This document shows, one piece after another, positions 1 to 9,639 of a stretch of 64,000 nt of DNA; the stretch's first letter is position 1; each line of letters begins with the position of its first letter. The stretch comes from Methylomonas sp. MK1 (GTDB lineage: Bacteria; Pseudomonadota; Gammaproteobacteria; Methylococcales; Methylomonadaceae): NCBI RefSeq assembly GCF_000365425.1, contig NZ_AQOV01000001.1:2976001-3040000 (forward strand). Direction: 5' to 3'. Position numbers and translations under genes: made by a program. The notes under the pieces were generated by a model. It ran no database searches, was not told the DNA's origin, and saw only the letters and a program-made list of their open reading frames with translations.

Positions 1-509
1 AGAGAGCCGTCATCAAGAATTTTCCGGACATTGATAAAGCTGTTCCCCTCTCTCAGCCACATCCCGTATTGGGAACGCATCACTACGCCGTCGTGCAGCG
101 CGGTGGTTTTCAGCACTTGCGCAGCGCGTTCGCATGACGGCGCCACGAATTCGCCCACCAGCACGGCAACAGTCACCAGCAACAAACCCGCCAGCATAAT
201 GGTTCTGATGATCCAGGCGATTGATAAACCCGCGCCGCGCATCGCGACAATCTCGCGATTATTCGCCATCGAGCCCACCACGAACAAGCTACCCAGCAAA
301 GCCGCCGACGGCACCAACTCGTAGAACACCCGTGGCGAGGTTAATGTCAAAAACCACAAAATCTGTTTCAAGCCGTAACCGCCTTGCCCCAAATCTTTTA
401 ACTCATCGCTGAAGCTGAACAGATTGAACAGCGTCAATAACAATATCACCGCAATCAGGGACCCCTTGACGACTTCCTTGACGATATAAATGGTCAATAC
501 GTTGATCAT
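1..509 (-). CDS. lptG: LPS export ABC transporter permease LptG (partial, 5' portion)
   Basis: This is the N-terminal ~169 residues of an inner-membrane permease of the LptBFG complex, which extracts lipopolysaccharide and passes it to the periplasmic Lpt bridge. The gene runs off the left edge, so no stop codon is visible. The product starts MINVLTIYIVKEVVKGSL and continues into a hydrophobic helix, followed by a VGSMANNREIVAMRGAG segment typical of LptF/LptG coupling helices. Its ATG overlaps the lptF stop in an ATGA arrangement, the usual translational coupling of lptF-lptG. Assignment as LptG rather than LptF rests on gene order and on a second LptF-like gene just upstream. Confidence 0.9.
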   Translation of the reverse strand, partial: MINVLTIYIVKEVVKGSLIAVILLLTLFNLFSFSDELKDLGQGGYGLKQILWFLTLTSPRVFYELVPSAALLGSLFVVGSMANNREIVAMRGAGLSIAWIIRTIMLAGLLLVTVAVLVGEFVAPSCERAAQVLKTTALHDGVVMRSQYGMWLREGNSFINVRKILDDGS

Positions 510-1573
510 GCCAGCTTCTCCTTAAGACTTTGCGACAACCATTGCCAGCCATACAAGCGCATCAACATCAATAAACCCAATACCAGTAATAAAGCATCCA
601 CCCAGAAATATCCCAGCCAGGACGGTAACGCCCCGCTGATCACCCAACTGTGATTGACCCGTTGCAAATTGCCGTAAACGAAATAAATCCCAAAAGCCAC
701 CAGCATACTGCCGTATATGCCGCCGCGCGGCGACAGCTTGGCCAAGGGCACCGCCAGAAAAGCCAATAAAATGACCCCCAACGGTGTGCTGAAACGGTCT
801 TGCAATTCGGCGACATCCCGCAATTCCGGCGACAGCCATAAATTCTCGGTGGCAGCGGCCTCGCGCCCCAAATTCAAAATGGTGACCTTTTTTTCGATCA
901 ACACGGCATATTCTTTAAACGCCTCAATGGTGAAATCCTTGTTACCGGGAACCCCTTGAATTCGCTCGCCATTTTCCAACACCAGATACAAACCGCCGGG
1001 CAGATTTTTCAACCAGCCGTATTCGGCATTCACCACGCCGGTTTTGTCGCCTTGTTTGTTTTGCACAAACACCTTATGCATCCGGCCTTCGTCGTCGACG
1101 TTTTCGGTGTAAAAAATCAACTCGCCGTCGCTGTACTCGCTGAAGCGGCCGGCGGCGATGCCGCGAATATCGGCATTTTGTTTATCCTGATGCATCAACT
1201 GCTCAGTTTTGGCCTCCGCCCACGGCGAAGCCAGCATCGATAGCGCCATACCCGCCAGACTTAAGGGCACAACCAGCATAAATATCGCCCGGTAAATGGT
1301 AAACACGCTGCCGCCGGCCGACGAAATCGCCGCCATCTCCTGCTCGCGATACATGCGGCCCAACACCATTAACACTGCCATGAACAGCGCGGCCGGCAAG
1401 AAGGTGGTAGTGGCGATGATGATTTTCAAACCCAATAAGGTCATCACCGTATCGTTGGCGATATTGCCCTCGATAGCTTGCGCCAACACCTTGATAAATT
1501 TGCGGCTGACGATGATCACCACCAATACCACCAATACGGCGGTGACTGTCTGAAACAGCTCCTTGATTATCAT
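506..1573 (-). CDS. lptF: LPS export ABC transporter permease LptF
   Basis: Inner-membrane permease partner of LptG in lipopolysaccharide export. The product is 355 residues if it starts at the ATG giving MIIKELFQTV, close to the ~360 usual for LptF. The reading frame stays open upstream to 1732 but that extension is cysteine-rich, not membrane-like, and would overlap pepA, so I reject it. N-terminal and C-terminal groups of hydrophobic helices flank a periplasmic domain, and the EQEMAAISSAGGS segment matches the LptF coupling region. A TTG or GTG a few codons upstream remains possible because the ribosome site before the ATG is weak. It diverges from pepA, a common gammaproteobacterial arrangement. 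Confidence 0.92.
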   Translation of the reverse strand: MIIKELFQTVTAVLVVLVVIIVSRKFIKVLAQAIEGNIANDTVMTLLGLKIIIATTTFLPAALFMAVLMVLGRMYREQEMAAISSAGGSVFTIYRAIFMLVVPLSLAGMALSMLASPWAEAKTEQLMHQDKQNADIRGIAAGRFSEYSDGELIFYTENVDDEGRMHKVFVQNKQGDKTGVVNAEYGWLKNLPGGLYLVLENGERIQGVPGNKDFTIEAFKEYAVLIEKKVTILNLGREAAATENLWLSPELRDVAELQDRFSTPLGVILLAFLAVPLAKLSPRGGIYGSMLVAFGIYFVYGNLQRVNHSWVISGALPSWLGYFWVDALLLVLGLLMLMRLYGWQWLSQSLKEKLA

Positions 1574-1662
1574 TTTATCCAGCACCGTCAACAGCCGGAA
1601 AGGCCGGCCCGCGCTGGGTAATCCTCGCTCAATGCTCAACAACTCACTCCTAATTTCTAAGG

Positions 1663-1668
1663 TATAAT
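1663..1668 (+). promoter_or_regulatory. Possible -10 element for pepA
   Basis: A TATAAT hexamer lies about 65 bases before the pepA ATG in the lptF-pepA divergent gap. No good -35 hexamer is visible 16-18 bases upstream, so this is a tentative sigma-70 assignment. Confidence 0.35.
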
Positions 1669-1730
1669 CGAACCACAGACCGCTGCACCCGGCGCAAACC
1701 CTCAATCCCAGACACTTACAGACTACTCTC

Positions 1731-3215
1731 ATGGACTATTCTATAGAAAGCTCACCCTTAGACAAACTGCAAAGCGACTGTCTGCTGGTCGGAATCTACG
1801 AAAATCAACAACTCAGCCCGGCGGCAATCCAGCTGGACAGCCTATTCGGCGGCTTGCTGACTAAATTAATCGGCCGCGGCGACATCAAGGGCAAAAACGC
1901 CGAAACCCTGCTGATTAATAACCTGCCCGACGGCAATATCGCCCGCATCGTGTTGCTCGGCTTCGGGGAGCGCGGCAAAGTCACCCGCAAGCAATACCGT
2001 AAAGCCTTGGCCGCAGCCATCAAAACCGTCAAGGATAGCAAAGTCAGCGCCGCCAGCACCGCTCTGCTGGATATAGACGTCAACGGCGCGGACAGCCAAT
2101 GGAAAGCCCGCCAAGTCGTCGAGGTATTTAACGACGGCTTGTACCAATACAGCGCCACCAAAAAAGTCGACGACAAAAACCCGCTGCAACGCTTAGCCGT
2201 CGTTGCCGACGACAGCCAAAAAGCCTTGGCCGAAACCGGTCTGCAACAAGGCATCGCTATTGCTAAAGGCATGGAATTGGCCAAACACTTGGCCGATCTG
2301 CCCGGCAATATCTGCACGCCCACGCATCTGGCCGAACAAGCCTTGGCTCTGGCCGGTGAACACGACAAACTGAATTGCGAGATTTTGGAAGAAAGCGACA
2401 TGGAAGCGCTGGGCATGGGCTCGTTCTTGTCCGTATCGCGCGGCAGTCGCCAGCCGGCCAAATTGATTTGCCTGGATTACCAAGGCGGCGACAGCAACGC
2501 CAAGCCCATCGTCTTGATCGGCAAAGGCCTGACGTTCGACGCCGGCGGCATTTCCTTGAAGCCGGGTCTGGGCATGGACGAAATGAAATACGATATGTGC
2601 GGCGGGGCTAGCGTGTTAGGACTGATACGCATGGCTACAACATTAAATCTGAAACTGAACATCGTTGGTCTGATTCCGGCCTCGGAAAACCTGCCGGATG
2701 GCGCAGCCAACAAACCCGGCGACATCTGGACCAGCATGTCCGGCAAAACCATCGAAATCTTGAACACCGACGCCGAAGGCCGCTTGATTTTGTGCGACAC
2801 GCTAACCTACGCCAAAAAATACAACCCCGACGTAGTGATCGACATGGCAACCTTGACCGGCGCCGTTATCGTCGCCTTGGGCCGGGTACCGAGCGGTTTG
2901 TTTGGCAACGACGACAAACTGTGCAACGATTTACTTAGCGCCGGCGATACCGCCTGCGACTTGGTTTGGCGCATGCCGATCTGGGAAGAATACCAGGAGC
3001 AATTAAAATCCAATTTCGCCGACCTGGCCAACATCGGCGGCCCGGACGGCGGCAGCATCACGGCGGCGGTGTTTTTATCCAAATTTGCCGAAGAATTCCG
3101 CTGGGCGCATATCGATATCGCTGGTACCGCTTGGCGCACCGGCGCCAATAAGGGCGCAACCGGCCGGCCGGTGCCCTTGGTTGCGCAATACCTGTTGAAT
3201 CGCGCTACGGTTTAA
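1731..3215 (+). CDS. pepA: Leucyl aminopeptidase (M17 family)
   Basis: Cytosolic hexameric dizinc/manganese aminopeptidase that removes N-terminal residues from peptides; in enterobacteria PepA also binds DNA in Xer recombination, which cannot be inferred here. The 494-residue product has the M17 signature NTDAEGRL at about residues 345-352. Expected metal ligands are present: Lys265, Asp270 and Asp288 in the [10 protein letters not shown] to DMCGG stretch, and Asp347 and Glu349 in the signature. Length matches the family (about 500). It diverges from lptF and is followed by holC, as in many gammaproteobacteria. Confidence 0.96.
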   Translation: MDYSIESSPLDKLQSDCLLVGIYENQQLSPAAIQLDSLFGGLLTKLIGRGDIKGKNAETLLINNLPDGNIARIVLLGFGERGKVTRKQYRKALAAAIKTVKDSKVSAASTALLDIDVNGADSQWKARQVVEVFNDGLYQYSATKKVDDKNPLQRLAVVADDSQKALAETGLQQGIAIAKGMELAKHLADLPGNICTPTHLAEQALALAGEHDKLNCEILEESDMEALGMGSFLSVSRGSRQPAKLICLDYQGGDSNAKPIVLIGKGLTFDAGGISLKPGLGMDEMKYDMCGGASVLGLIRMATTLNLKLNIVGLIPASENLPDGAANKPGDIWTSMSGKTIEILNTDAEGRLILCDTLTYAKKYNPDVVIDMATLTGAVIVALGRVPSGLFGNDDKLCNDLLSAGDTACDLVWRMPIWEEYQEQLKSNFADLANIGGPDGGSITAAVFLSKFAEEFRWAHIDIAGTAWRTGANKGATGRPVPLVAQYLLNRATV

Positions 3216-3256
3216 TGAAGGCGGGGCAGTGCATTAAAGTAAGGCGCCTTGTCACC

Positions 3257-3277
3257 CCCCTCTTTGAAAAAGAGGGG
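3257..3277. repeat. Palindromic intergenic repeat after pepA
   Basis: A perfect 9-base inverted repeat (CCCCTCTTT / AAAGAGGGG, 3-base loop) is followed by a GGGGGGAG tract. It resembles the palindromes at about 23938-23972 and 36664-36697, which share the form CCCTCTCCC-loop-GGGAGAGGG followed by TGGGGTGAGG. It sits between pepA and holC and could act as an mRNA 3' end, although no clean T-run follows. Confidence 0.6.
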
Positions 3278-3380
3278 CTGGGGGGAGATTTTCTAAAATA
3301 TCCCCCTTTTTTCAGATAGGGAAGTACCTTATTAGCAGCATTAACATAACTCCCCTTACTCAGCGCAGAACTTAACCGAC

Positions 3381-3836
3381 ATGACCGAACCCAGTCATTC
3401 GCCAGCCCTCCCCGAAGTCAGCTTCTACGTGCTGGCGACGCACGACCAACAGCAACGCCAGGATTTTGCCTGCAAACTGATCGAGAAAATCTACCGCAGC
3501 GGCCACTTTCCCTATGTTATGACCGACTCGGTGGAACAAGCCGAGCAAATCGATAAAGCGCTGTGGACGTTTCGGGCCGGCAGTTTTATTCCCCACCAAA
3601 TCTATCGCGGTGAAATCCCGGCATTTGCCAGCACCATTCTGATTGGCGGTGAAAACATCCCGGACGGTTGGCATAAAATCGTCGTCAACCTGTCGAGTCT
3701 TTACCCGCCGACCGCGGCCCCGACCGAACGCATTCTGGAAATACTGGATAACAGTGAAGAGTGTAAGCAGGCCGGCCGCCAGCGTTACCGGCATTACCAG
3801 CAAGCCCAACTGGCCATCGCTACCCACAAAATGTAA
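3381..3836 (+). CDS. holC: DNA polymerase III subunit chi
   Basis: Chi joins the clamp loader to single-stranded-DNA-binding protein during replication. The 151-residue product has the chi pattern: an N-terminal VSFYVLATHDQQQRQDFACK strand-helix, a central DKALWTFRAGSFIPHQI stretch, and a late IVVNLSS strand. Position right after pepA is the conserved context (pepA-holC-valS in many gammaproteobacteria). Here valS does not follow; a non-coding stretch and an efflux adaptor gene come next. Confidence 0.92.
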   Translation: MTEPSHSPALPEVSFYVLATHDQQQRQDFACKLIEKIYRSGHFPYVMTDSVEQAEQIDKALWTFRAGSFIPHQIYRGEIPAFASTILIGGENIPDGWHKIVVNLSSLYPPTAAPTERILEILDNSEECKQAGRQRYRHYQQAQLAIATHKM

Positions 3837-4075
3837 GGTGGGCACGTGGCGATCTAGCAAAAGCGTAAGTAAGGCTTTTTCACGGTTATAGCCAGCTAGA
3901 GCGAAGCTCAGAATAGCGGAGTCCCAACTTGCACAACACATCCGGCTTAAAATGGCGCTCAAGCAACGCGGCCCGATTCCAGCTACTGAGCGACCAGAGG
4001 AAGTAGTTCACCGCTTGGCAATCAAGCATTGTCAATGTAGGCTACCGGTATAGCCCTTATCCGCCCACTCTCTCC

Positions 4076-5212
4076 ATGAAAAGTAAAACGCTGATTGTTG
4101 CCGCCTTGCTTATAGCCATCGCCGCACTATTTTTCTACAGCCGCCGCCCGCAACCGGTTGATGTGGAGGTTTATACCCTTGCGGAAGGCGAGATGCGGGC
4201 AACGGTGGCGAATACGCGGGTGGGGACGGTGAAAGCCTGTCGGCGTGCTTATCTGGCGCCGGCTACGGGCGGGCAAGTGGCGAGTTTGTTGGTTAAGGAA
4301 GGCGACAAGGTTAAGCAGGGGCAGGTGTTGCTGGAAGTGTGGAATCAGGATTTGAAAGCTCAAGTGGTTTTGCAAAAAGCCCAAATCAATGCCAGCCGGG
4401 CCAGTGCCGAACAGGCTTGCCAGTTGGCAGGCGGCGCGGAGCGGGAAGCGGCGCGGATGACCGAATTGCAGAAACACAAAAATGTGGTTTCGGTAGAGCA
4501 GGTTGATAAGTCGGTGACTGGTGGCAAATCGCAACGCGCCGGGTGCAAGGCAGCGCTGCAAGCCATTGAAGTGGCTGAGGCGCAATTGGGCGTCGCCGAG
4601 GCGGCTGTACAGCGCACTTTGGTTAAAGCGCCGTTCGATGGCACAGTGGCGGAGGTGAATGCCGAATTGGGCGAGTTCGTCACGCCATCGCCGCCGGGGA
4701 TTCCGACCTTGCCGCCTATCGATTTGCTGGATGTTAGTTGTCTGACTGTCTCGGCGCCTATCGATGAAGTCGATGCGGCCAGTATCAAGACCGGCATGAC
4801 TGCTTGTGTGTCGCTGGATGCGTTTCCGGATAAGCGCTGTTCCGGCATCGTCACCCGGGTCGCGCCCTATGTGCTGGAAAAAGAAAAACAGGCGCGCACG
4901 GTGGAAGTGGAAGTGACTTTGCGCGATCCCAAAGATCTGGCGGAGTTGTTGCCGGGTTACAGTGCCGACATCGAAGTGTTACTTAGTCAAAAAGACCGCA
5001 CGCTGCGTTTGCCTGCCGAGGCGATTCTGGACAATCACCGCGTGTTGTTGATAGACAAAGATAATGTGCTGCATGAACAAAGCTTCCAGCCCGGCCTGTC
5101 TAACTGGAGTTTCACCGAAGTACTGTCCGGGCTAAAGGCGGGCGACCAAGTCGTGACATCGGTTGGTAAGGAAGGTGTGGCAGCCGGCGTCACGGTCCGC
5201 GTCAAGCCATGA
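4076..5212 (+). CDS. HlyD/MacA-like periplasmic adaptor (membrane fusion protein)
   Basis: Periplasmic adaptor linking an inner-membrane ABC exporter to an outer-membrane channel. The 378-residue product has one N-terminal membrane anchor (about residues 4-21), a lipoyl-like half motif near GGQVASLLVKEGDKVKQGQ, a coiled-coil hairpin (about 95-170), a second lipoyl half near VKAPFDGTVAEVNAELGE, and beta-barrel domains. It contains at least six cysteines spread through the periplasmic part, more than I expect for MacA-type adaptors. Its stop overlaps the ATPase start (ATGA), so the two are cotranslated. No permease follows directly; the two FtsX-like permeases at 13.2-15.6 kb are the obvious partners. 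Substrate unknown. Confidence 0.85.
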   Translation: MKSKTLIVAALLIAIAALFFYSRRPQPVDVEVYTLAEGEMRATVANTRVGTVKACRRAYLAPATGGQVASLLVKEGDKVKQGQVLLEVWNQDLKAQVVLQKAQINASRASAEQACQLAGGAEREAARMTELQKHKNVVSVEQVDKSVTGGKSQRAGCKAALQAIEVAEAQLGVAEAAVQRTLVKAPFDGTVAEVNAELGEFVTPSPPGIPTLPPIDLLDVSCLTVSAPIDEVDAASIKTGMTACVSLDAFPDKRCSGIVTRVAPYVLEKEKQARTVEVEVTLRDPKDLAELLPGYSADIEVLLSQKDRTLRLPAEAILDNHRVLLIDKDNVLHEQSFQPGLSNWSFTEVLSGLKAGDQVVTSVGKEGVAAGVTVRVKP

Positions 5213-5880
5213 TTCAACTCAGCGGCATTCACCGGGAATTTCAGGTGGGCGAGCAGACCGTACAGGCCTTGAACGGTATAGACCTGTCTATCGGTCCCGG
5301 CGAATATGTGTCGGTGATGGGGCCGTCCGGATCAGGTAAATCGACGCTGTTAAACATTGTCGCACTGCTTGACCAGCCCTCGTCGGGCCAATACTTACTA
5401 AACGGCACCGATGTCACCCGGCAAAGTGACGACGAGCTGGCGCGGATTCGCCGCGACAATATCGGCTTCGTGTTTCAATTTTTTCATTTGATCCCCAGGC
5501 TCACCGCAGCGGAAAACATCGAAATGCCGATGATTTTGGCCGGGGTCGATAGCAAGCAGCGCAAGCAACGCGTGCTAGAGGCGTTGGCCTCGGTTAATTT
5601 ACTGGATCGGGCAGAGCATAAGCCCAATCAATTGTCCGGCGGCCAGTTGCAACGTATAGCCATCGCCAGGGCAATGATCATGCAGCCCGGTATCCTGCTG
5701 GCCGATGAGCCGACCGGTAATCTGGACAGCAAATCAGGTCAGGACATTATCGAGTTGTTGGAAAATCTGAATCGGCAAGGCGTGACTTTGATCATCATCA
5801 CTCACGATCAAAATATCGGTGGCAGGGCTAAGCGGCAATTGCGAATTGTCGATGGACTTTTGGCAGATCGCTCGGTTTAG
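5209..5880 (+). CDS. ABC transporter ATP-binding protein (MacB/LolD type)
   Basis: Cytoplasmic ATPase of a type VII (MacB/LolD-like) exporter. The 223-residue product shows Walker [10 protein letters not shown] (38-46), Q-loop FVFQFF near residue 90, signature LSGGQLQR (142-149), Walker [10 protein letters not shown] (162-170) and the switch His in IIITHD. Translationally coupled to the adaptor gene. Typically such an ATPase is followed by FtsX-fold permeases, but here an unrelated gene follows. Two unpaired permeases lie 7.3 kb downstream on the same strand. Confidence 0.92.
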   Translation: MIQLSGIHREFQVGEQTVQALNGIDLSIGPGEYVSVMGPSGSGKSTLLNIVALLDQPSSGQYLLNGTDVTRQSDDELARIRRDNIGFVFQFFHLIPRLTAAENIEMPMILAGVDSKQRKQRVLEALASVNLLDRAEHKPNQLSGGQLQRIAIARAMIMQPGILLADEPTGNLDSKSGQDIIELLENLNRQGVTLIIITHDQNIGGRAKRQLRIVDGLLADRSV

Positions 5881-5994
5881 TTTTTCAGTTTGGGCGGTGC
5901 TGAAAATGCTTGGTAGCGATAACTTTGTCGTTAGAGTCTTCCTGGTTGTGCGATACTGTCCGCAGAGTTAAAGCGCCAGTGGCGCCGAGGAGGG

Positions 5995-6405
5995 ATGATG
6001 GAGCGATATAGATTAAGTTTTTGTAATGCCATCAAGCTGGATGAGGATTTGGCGGAGTTTATTGTCGATGAGGGTGTGGAACTGAACTTGGCTCTTGTCG
6101 ACGAATATCATGCTTGGATCGTGGCGCATTTGCAGAGGCCCTATCTGCTGCTGGTTCACAAAGTAAACGCCTACCACTATGACTTTGCCTCGCAAACCGC
6201 TATGGGCACTTTGCTCGGTATTAAAGCGGCGGCATTTGTGGTGTATAGCCATATCAGCCAGCTAACCACCCAAGTTATGTTGTCAATGCCGCGGGATGCC
6301 GATTGGGTTTATCGGATTTTCAATAATCGCGACGATGCGTTGATTTGGTTGGGAATGCAGCGGGAATCGAATGATCAGGCAATGTCCTTGACGGAAAAAT
6401 TTTAA
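5995..6405 (+). CDS. Hypothetical protein, 136 aa
   Basis: I do not recognise a family with confidence. The product is soluble, with no signal peptide or membrane helix. Its length and alternating strand/helix character (LNLALVDEYHAWIV, YLLLVHKVNAYHYDF, IKAAAFVVYSHISQ) recall small STAS-like folds, but this is only an impression. A strong GAGGAGG ribosome site lies directly before two in-frame ATGs (5995 and 5998); the second gives better spacing. It precedes the ferritin-like gene by 65 bases and may share its transcript. Confidence 0.7.
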   Translation: MMERYRLSFCNAIKLDEDLAEFIVDEGVELNLALVDEYHAWIVAHLQRPYLLLVHKVNAYHYDFASQTAMGTLLGIKAAAFVVYSHISQLTTQVMLSMPRDADWVYRIFNNRDDALIWLGMQRESNDQAMSLTEKF

Positions 6406-6470
6406 AATCCACCCTTAAGTCATTAATTCGTTAGAATCTGCGTCTTTATCCACAGATTGGGAAATTTTTT

Positions 6471-7370
6471 GTGACTCAGGCCAAATATCGTTCTATTTTT
6501 ACGCCCGCCAGCGACGCGCAACGGCAGGAAAATTTTGCCGATTATTGGCTGTTTACCCAACAACATGGTGGTGAGTTGCTGGAAGCAGACCGGGATTTGG
6601 CTAAAAAACGCGAACGATTGGCGTATTTTCAAAATAATCCGGTGCGCTTGCACAAGCCCTTGGCGGACCCGGAAGCGTTTTATCGCAATTATGTGAAGAT
6701 GGTGGACGAGCCAAAATCCCTGGACAAGCTGACCTTGTTACTCTGCGGTATATATAAATTTGCTCGGCACGAATGGGTGGGCATCAAAGGCGCTTGGGAT
6801 GTGGTGCCGGATATGGCCAATTCGCACAGTGTAGAAGATAAGATTTCTCGCGTGCATCTGGCTGAAGAATTTTGCCATTGGCGTTTGTTCGACGAAATGC
6901 TCAAAACCTGCGGATTGGAGCGGGTGGTCTGGGAACCGTTGACCCCGTTTAAGGAAATGATCTACGAACAGTTTCCCAAGTTGCCGGGGGTATTGATGGA
7001 TACGCCGGCCTTCGTCACGGAGTTGATGGGCGTCAGCTTCTATTGCCATCTGTATCAGTTATTCGACGAGTTATTGGCCGACGAGCCGGAAGTTCGGAAT
7101 CGTCTGAAAGCTTTGTTGGACGAAATCACCATCGACGAAGTCGCCCATGTCGGCCAGCGCCGTAATTTCATCGGGCCATTGGGTATTAAGATTGCCCGCT
7201 ATCTGGTTAAGCCGTTTTACATCATGTTTTATCAGGATATTCCGGAAGTCGGCGTACTGTTTGATGTTAAAAAAATGATCGCCCATGGCGAAGCGTTTGA
7301 TTTTAATGAATTGCCGGACTACATGATCGCGCGCAGTTGGATTCCATCTTATTGCAAGGTTGCGACTTAA
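6471..7370 (+). CDS. Predicted ferritin-like diiron protein, 299 aa
   Basis: Function unknown. The all-helical 299-residue product carries two ExxH motifs, Glu133-x-x-His136 (in AEEFCHWRLF) and Glu223-x-x-His226 (in IDEVAHVGQR). Additional acidic residues Glu101 and Glu184 lie in the helices between. The order E - ExxH - E - ExxH is the ligand pattern of carboxylate-bridged diiron four-helix bundles, the same pattern as MmoX. No signal peptide is seen. It starts with GTG. I call the fold from motifs only; it could be an oxidase, hydroxylase or non-catalytic relative. It sits between a small hypothetical gene and a convergent DMT permease. Confidence 0.72.
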   Translation: MTQAKYRSIFTPASDAQRQENFADYWLFTQQHGGELLEADRDLAKKRERLAYFQNNPVRLHKPLADPEAFYRNYVKMVDEPKSLDKLTLLLCGIYKFARHEWVGIKGAWDVVPDMANSHSVEDKISRVHLAEEFCHWRLFDEMLKTCGLERVVWEPLTPFKEMIYEQFPKLPGVLMDTPAFVTELMGVSFYCHLYQLFDELLADEPEVRNRLKALLDEITIDEVAHVGQRRNFIGPLGIKIARYLVKPFYIMFYQDIPEVGVLFDVKKMIAHGEAFDFNELPDYMIARSWIPSYCKVAT

Positions 7371-7479
7371 AGTCTGGTCTCGAAAGCGCCGGCCAATTCA
7401 GCAATAACATGCCGATGGTCAGGCGTTGCAAGCAACCCGGTATTTCATAAAGCAAGAATAGATGCCTGGCTGGTCTGGC

Positions 7480-8394
7480 TTAACGTAAAAACGGCAACAT
7501 CACGCCAAACACTAAAATCAGCGCGGCTCCGACCAGGGCGGTTTGGCCGGGAATTTGTTCGAACAGCACGACGCTCCAGGCCAGGCTTAATACCGGGGCC
7601 AAATAACCGATGGAGCTGACCAAGGCCGCGGGCGCCGCTTGATAAGCCCGGGTCATGTAATGTTGCGCGCCGCTGCCCGACAGACCTACCAAGAGTAATA
7701 AGCCCCAGCTTTGCGGCGAGCCCGGCAGGCGATAGCCAAAGCGCGCAAAATAAAAGCCGTGTAACACCAAGCCGACGAGGCAAAAATAGAAAATCACCGT
7801 TTGCGGCGTATTACTGCGCCCGGCGCGCGCCACCATCAAATACGCCAGCGCCGACAGCAGGCCGGCCAGCAACGCCATGGCTTGACCAAACAGGTTATGG
7901 CTATTGTGCAGGTCAAATAGCAAAGATACTCCGCAAAACGATCCAATAATCGCCAGCCAAACCAGCAGCGAGTTTTTTTGGCCCAGAACCAGTGGCCCTA
8001 ACAGCATCACGAACACACCGCTGCTGGCGGTCAGAAAAGCGCTTTCGCCGGGACCGATGCGGGCGATGGCGGAGAATGACAGCATCAAGGCTGTGCTACC
8101 GAACAAGCCGCGCAACCACAGCGAAGGGCGGGCGTCGCCGAACAGACCGATCAGTCGGCCGCCGATCAGCGCCGGGATTATCAGGATCAATAAATTGGCC
8201 AGGATGCGGATAAAGCTGATCATGCTGGGCGGCAAGCCGGGATCGAGTAGGCCAATCGCATATGCGCCGGCGTTCATAACCGAAAACAACACACAAGCGA
8301 CCAGCATGTAGATTAGGCCGAGGCGGCTGTTAGACGGCGGCAAGATAGGTTTGGGTTTTTGAATAGATTGCGGCTGATTAGTGGCGGCGGGCAC
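7480..8394 (-). CDS. EamA/DMT-family permease
   Basis: Inner-membrane drug/metabolite transporter, 304 residues, with about ten hydrophobic segments arranged as two EamA halves. The second half contains the typical SSIGYLAPVLSLAWSVVLFEQ helix pair near the C-terminus. Length matches the family. Substrate cannot be inferred. It is convergent with the ferritin-like gene and is transcribed in the same direction as the araC-type gene behind it. Confidence 0.88.
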   Translation of the reverse strand: MPAATNQPQSIQKPKPILPPSNSRLGLIYMLVACVLFSVMNAGAYAIGLLDPGLPPSMISFIRILANLLILIIPALIGGRLIGLFGDARPSLWLRGLFGSTALMLSFSAIARIGPGESAFLTASSGVFVMLLGPLVLGQKNSLLVWLAIIGSFCGVSLLFDLHNSHNLFGQAMALLAGLLSALAYLMVARAGRSNTPQTVIFYFCLVGLVLHGFYFARFGYRLPGSPQSWGLLLLVGLSGSGAQHYMTRAYQAAPAALVSSIGYLAPVLSLAWSVVLFEQIPGQTALVGAALILVFGVMLPFLR

Positions 8395-8542
8395 TGATGC
8401 TTGGTTTAAGAGAGGTAAGGGCTAAGTAGGTCGATAATCAGGTGTGTCGGCTCGGCCTGATGGCCTGCAAATCCAGAATATCTATGATCCCGCCGGCTTA
8501 CCGACACACAAATTTAGTCGGAGCCGCGTCTATATTAAACCC

Positions 8543-9508
8543 TTAAGGTTTGGATGTGTGGTTTTTGGCAATATTGCCGGGGGATATTCCGAAATATTTG
8601 CTAAAAGCGCTGCTGAAATTGCTGGCGTGATTGTATCCGACGTGGGCGGCGGCAATGTCGATTTGGCAACGGCTGGATTCCAATAACTGATATGCGGTTT
8701 TCATTCGAATCTCTAATAATAAGCCATACGGCGTAGTATTAAAAAAGTGATGAAACAATTGCTTTAATTTAAATTGATTAGTGCCGACACGTTTTGATAA
8801 TTCCGCAACAGACGGCGGGTTTTTATATTCATTTAATAGAATACTACGCGCGGCTTGGGCTATGGCCTTGTCTTTTTGCGAAAATACCGGCGAGCTCTTC
8901 TGATTGTCTTGCCATAGATGCCCCATTTCGGCGGCTAATATCGACATGGCTTGGCCGTGCATAAACAGATGTTTTACCGGATTGTCCGGATCGCAATTTA
9001 ATAACTGTCGCGTGGCAATTAATGCCGCGTTCGAAATCGGTTTATAGCTTATTAAACTAATACCATTCTTATTAAAAAATCGCGTTGCGGTATTTTCGCC
9101 GAAATATCTAGTTAACCAGGATTTACTCATCGAAAATCGCACTTGAGCCATCGGATTATTGGCTTGATATTGGCGCTCGCCAATACTGGAGCTAAATGCA
9201 GTTATCGACGTATAGCCTTCATTAAAAGTAATTTCGCGGCCTTGCGCATCGACGAATCGCGACTGCCCTTGCATGCCCAACGTCACGACCAGACGAGGGT
9301 TATGCTGATCCATCCGGGTCAGGATAGCTAAATCCTGACTGGGCTGATAATGGGTTTCGATATAGTTCAGGTCCTGATCTAGGGGAAACAGAGTCGAGTG
9401 GCCTTTGCCCATTTCATGCGGTAGATACTCAGTCAGGCAATTGCCTTGCTGTTGGGAATGCAATTCGTCGTTTTTGATGCGCCAGCGTCCCGCCGTTTTT
9501 TTCGTCAT
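8543..9508 (-). CDS. AraC-family transcriptional regulator (PchR-like)
   Basis: The 321-residue product has a C-terminal double helix-turn-helix domain: first HTH around PSVAELSKRVGTNQFKLKQL, second around IDIAAAHVGYNHASNFSSAF, ending in the usual FxKYFGISP. The N-terminal ~200 residues form a separate sensor region. The arrangement and the FNTTPYGLLLEIRMKTA linker are like PchR-type regulators that control siderophore receptors. It diverges from the TonB-dependent receptor gene, which I infer to be its target. Candidate operator sites lie in the gap. Confidence 0.88.
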   Translation of the reverse strand: MTKKTAGRWRIKNDELHSQQQGNCLTEYLPHEMGKGHSTLFPLDQDLNYIETHYQPSQDLAILTRMDQHNPRLVVTLGMQGQSRFVDAQGREITFNEGYTSITAFSSSIGERQYQANNPMAQVRFSMSKSWLTRYFGENTATRFFNKNGISLISYKPISNAALIATRQLLNCDPDNPVKHLFMHGQAMSILAAEMGHLWQDNQKSSPVFSQKDKAIAQAARSILLNEYKNPPSVAELSKRVGTNQFKLKQLFHHFFNTTPYGLLLEIRMKTAYQLLESSRCQIDIAAAHVGYNHASNFSSAFSKYFGISPGNIAKNHTSKP

Positions 9509-9639
9509 CGTAATTTCTGTGTTGTTACCAATAAGAAAATTTTATTTAAACTATGTTATTTGGCTTAATTAATAGTTATTAAATAGGCTGTCGAGTTTTT
9601 TGGATGAAATAATCGAACAAATAGGCATGATCGGTTGCT

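Noticed and set aside
1574..1732. N-terminal extension of lptF to the ATG at 1732
   Set aside because: The extra 53 residues are cysteine-rich, unlike LptF, and overlap the pepA start on the other strand.
4021..4075. Sigma-70 promoter before the adaptor gene
   Set aside because: TTGTCA and TATAGC are only 14 bases apart, too close for a normal spacer.
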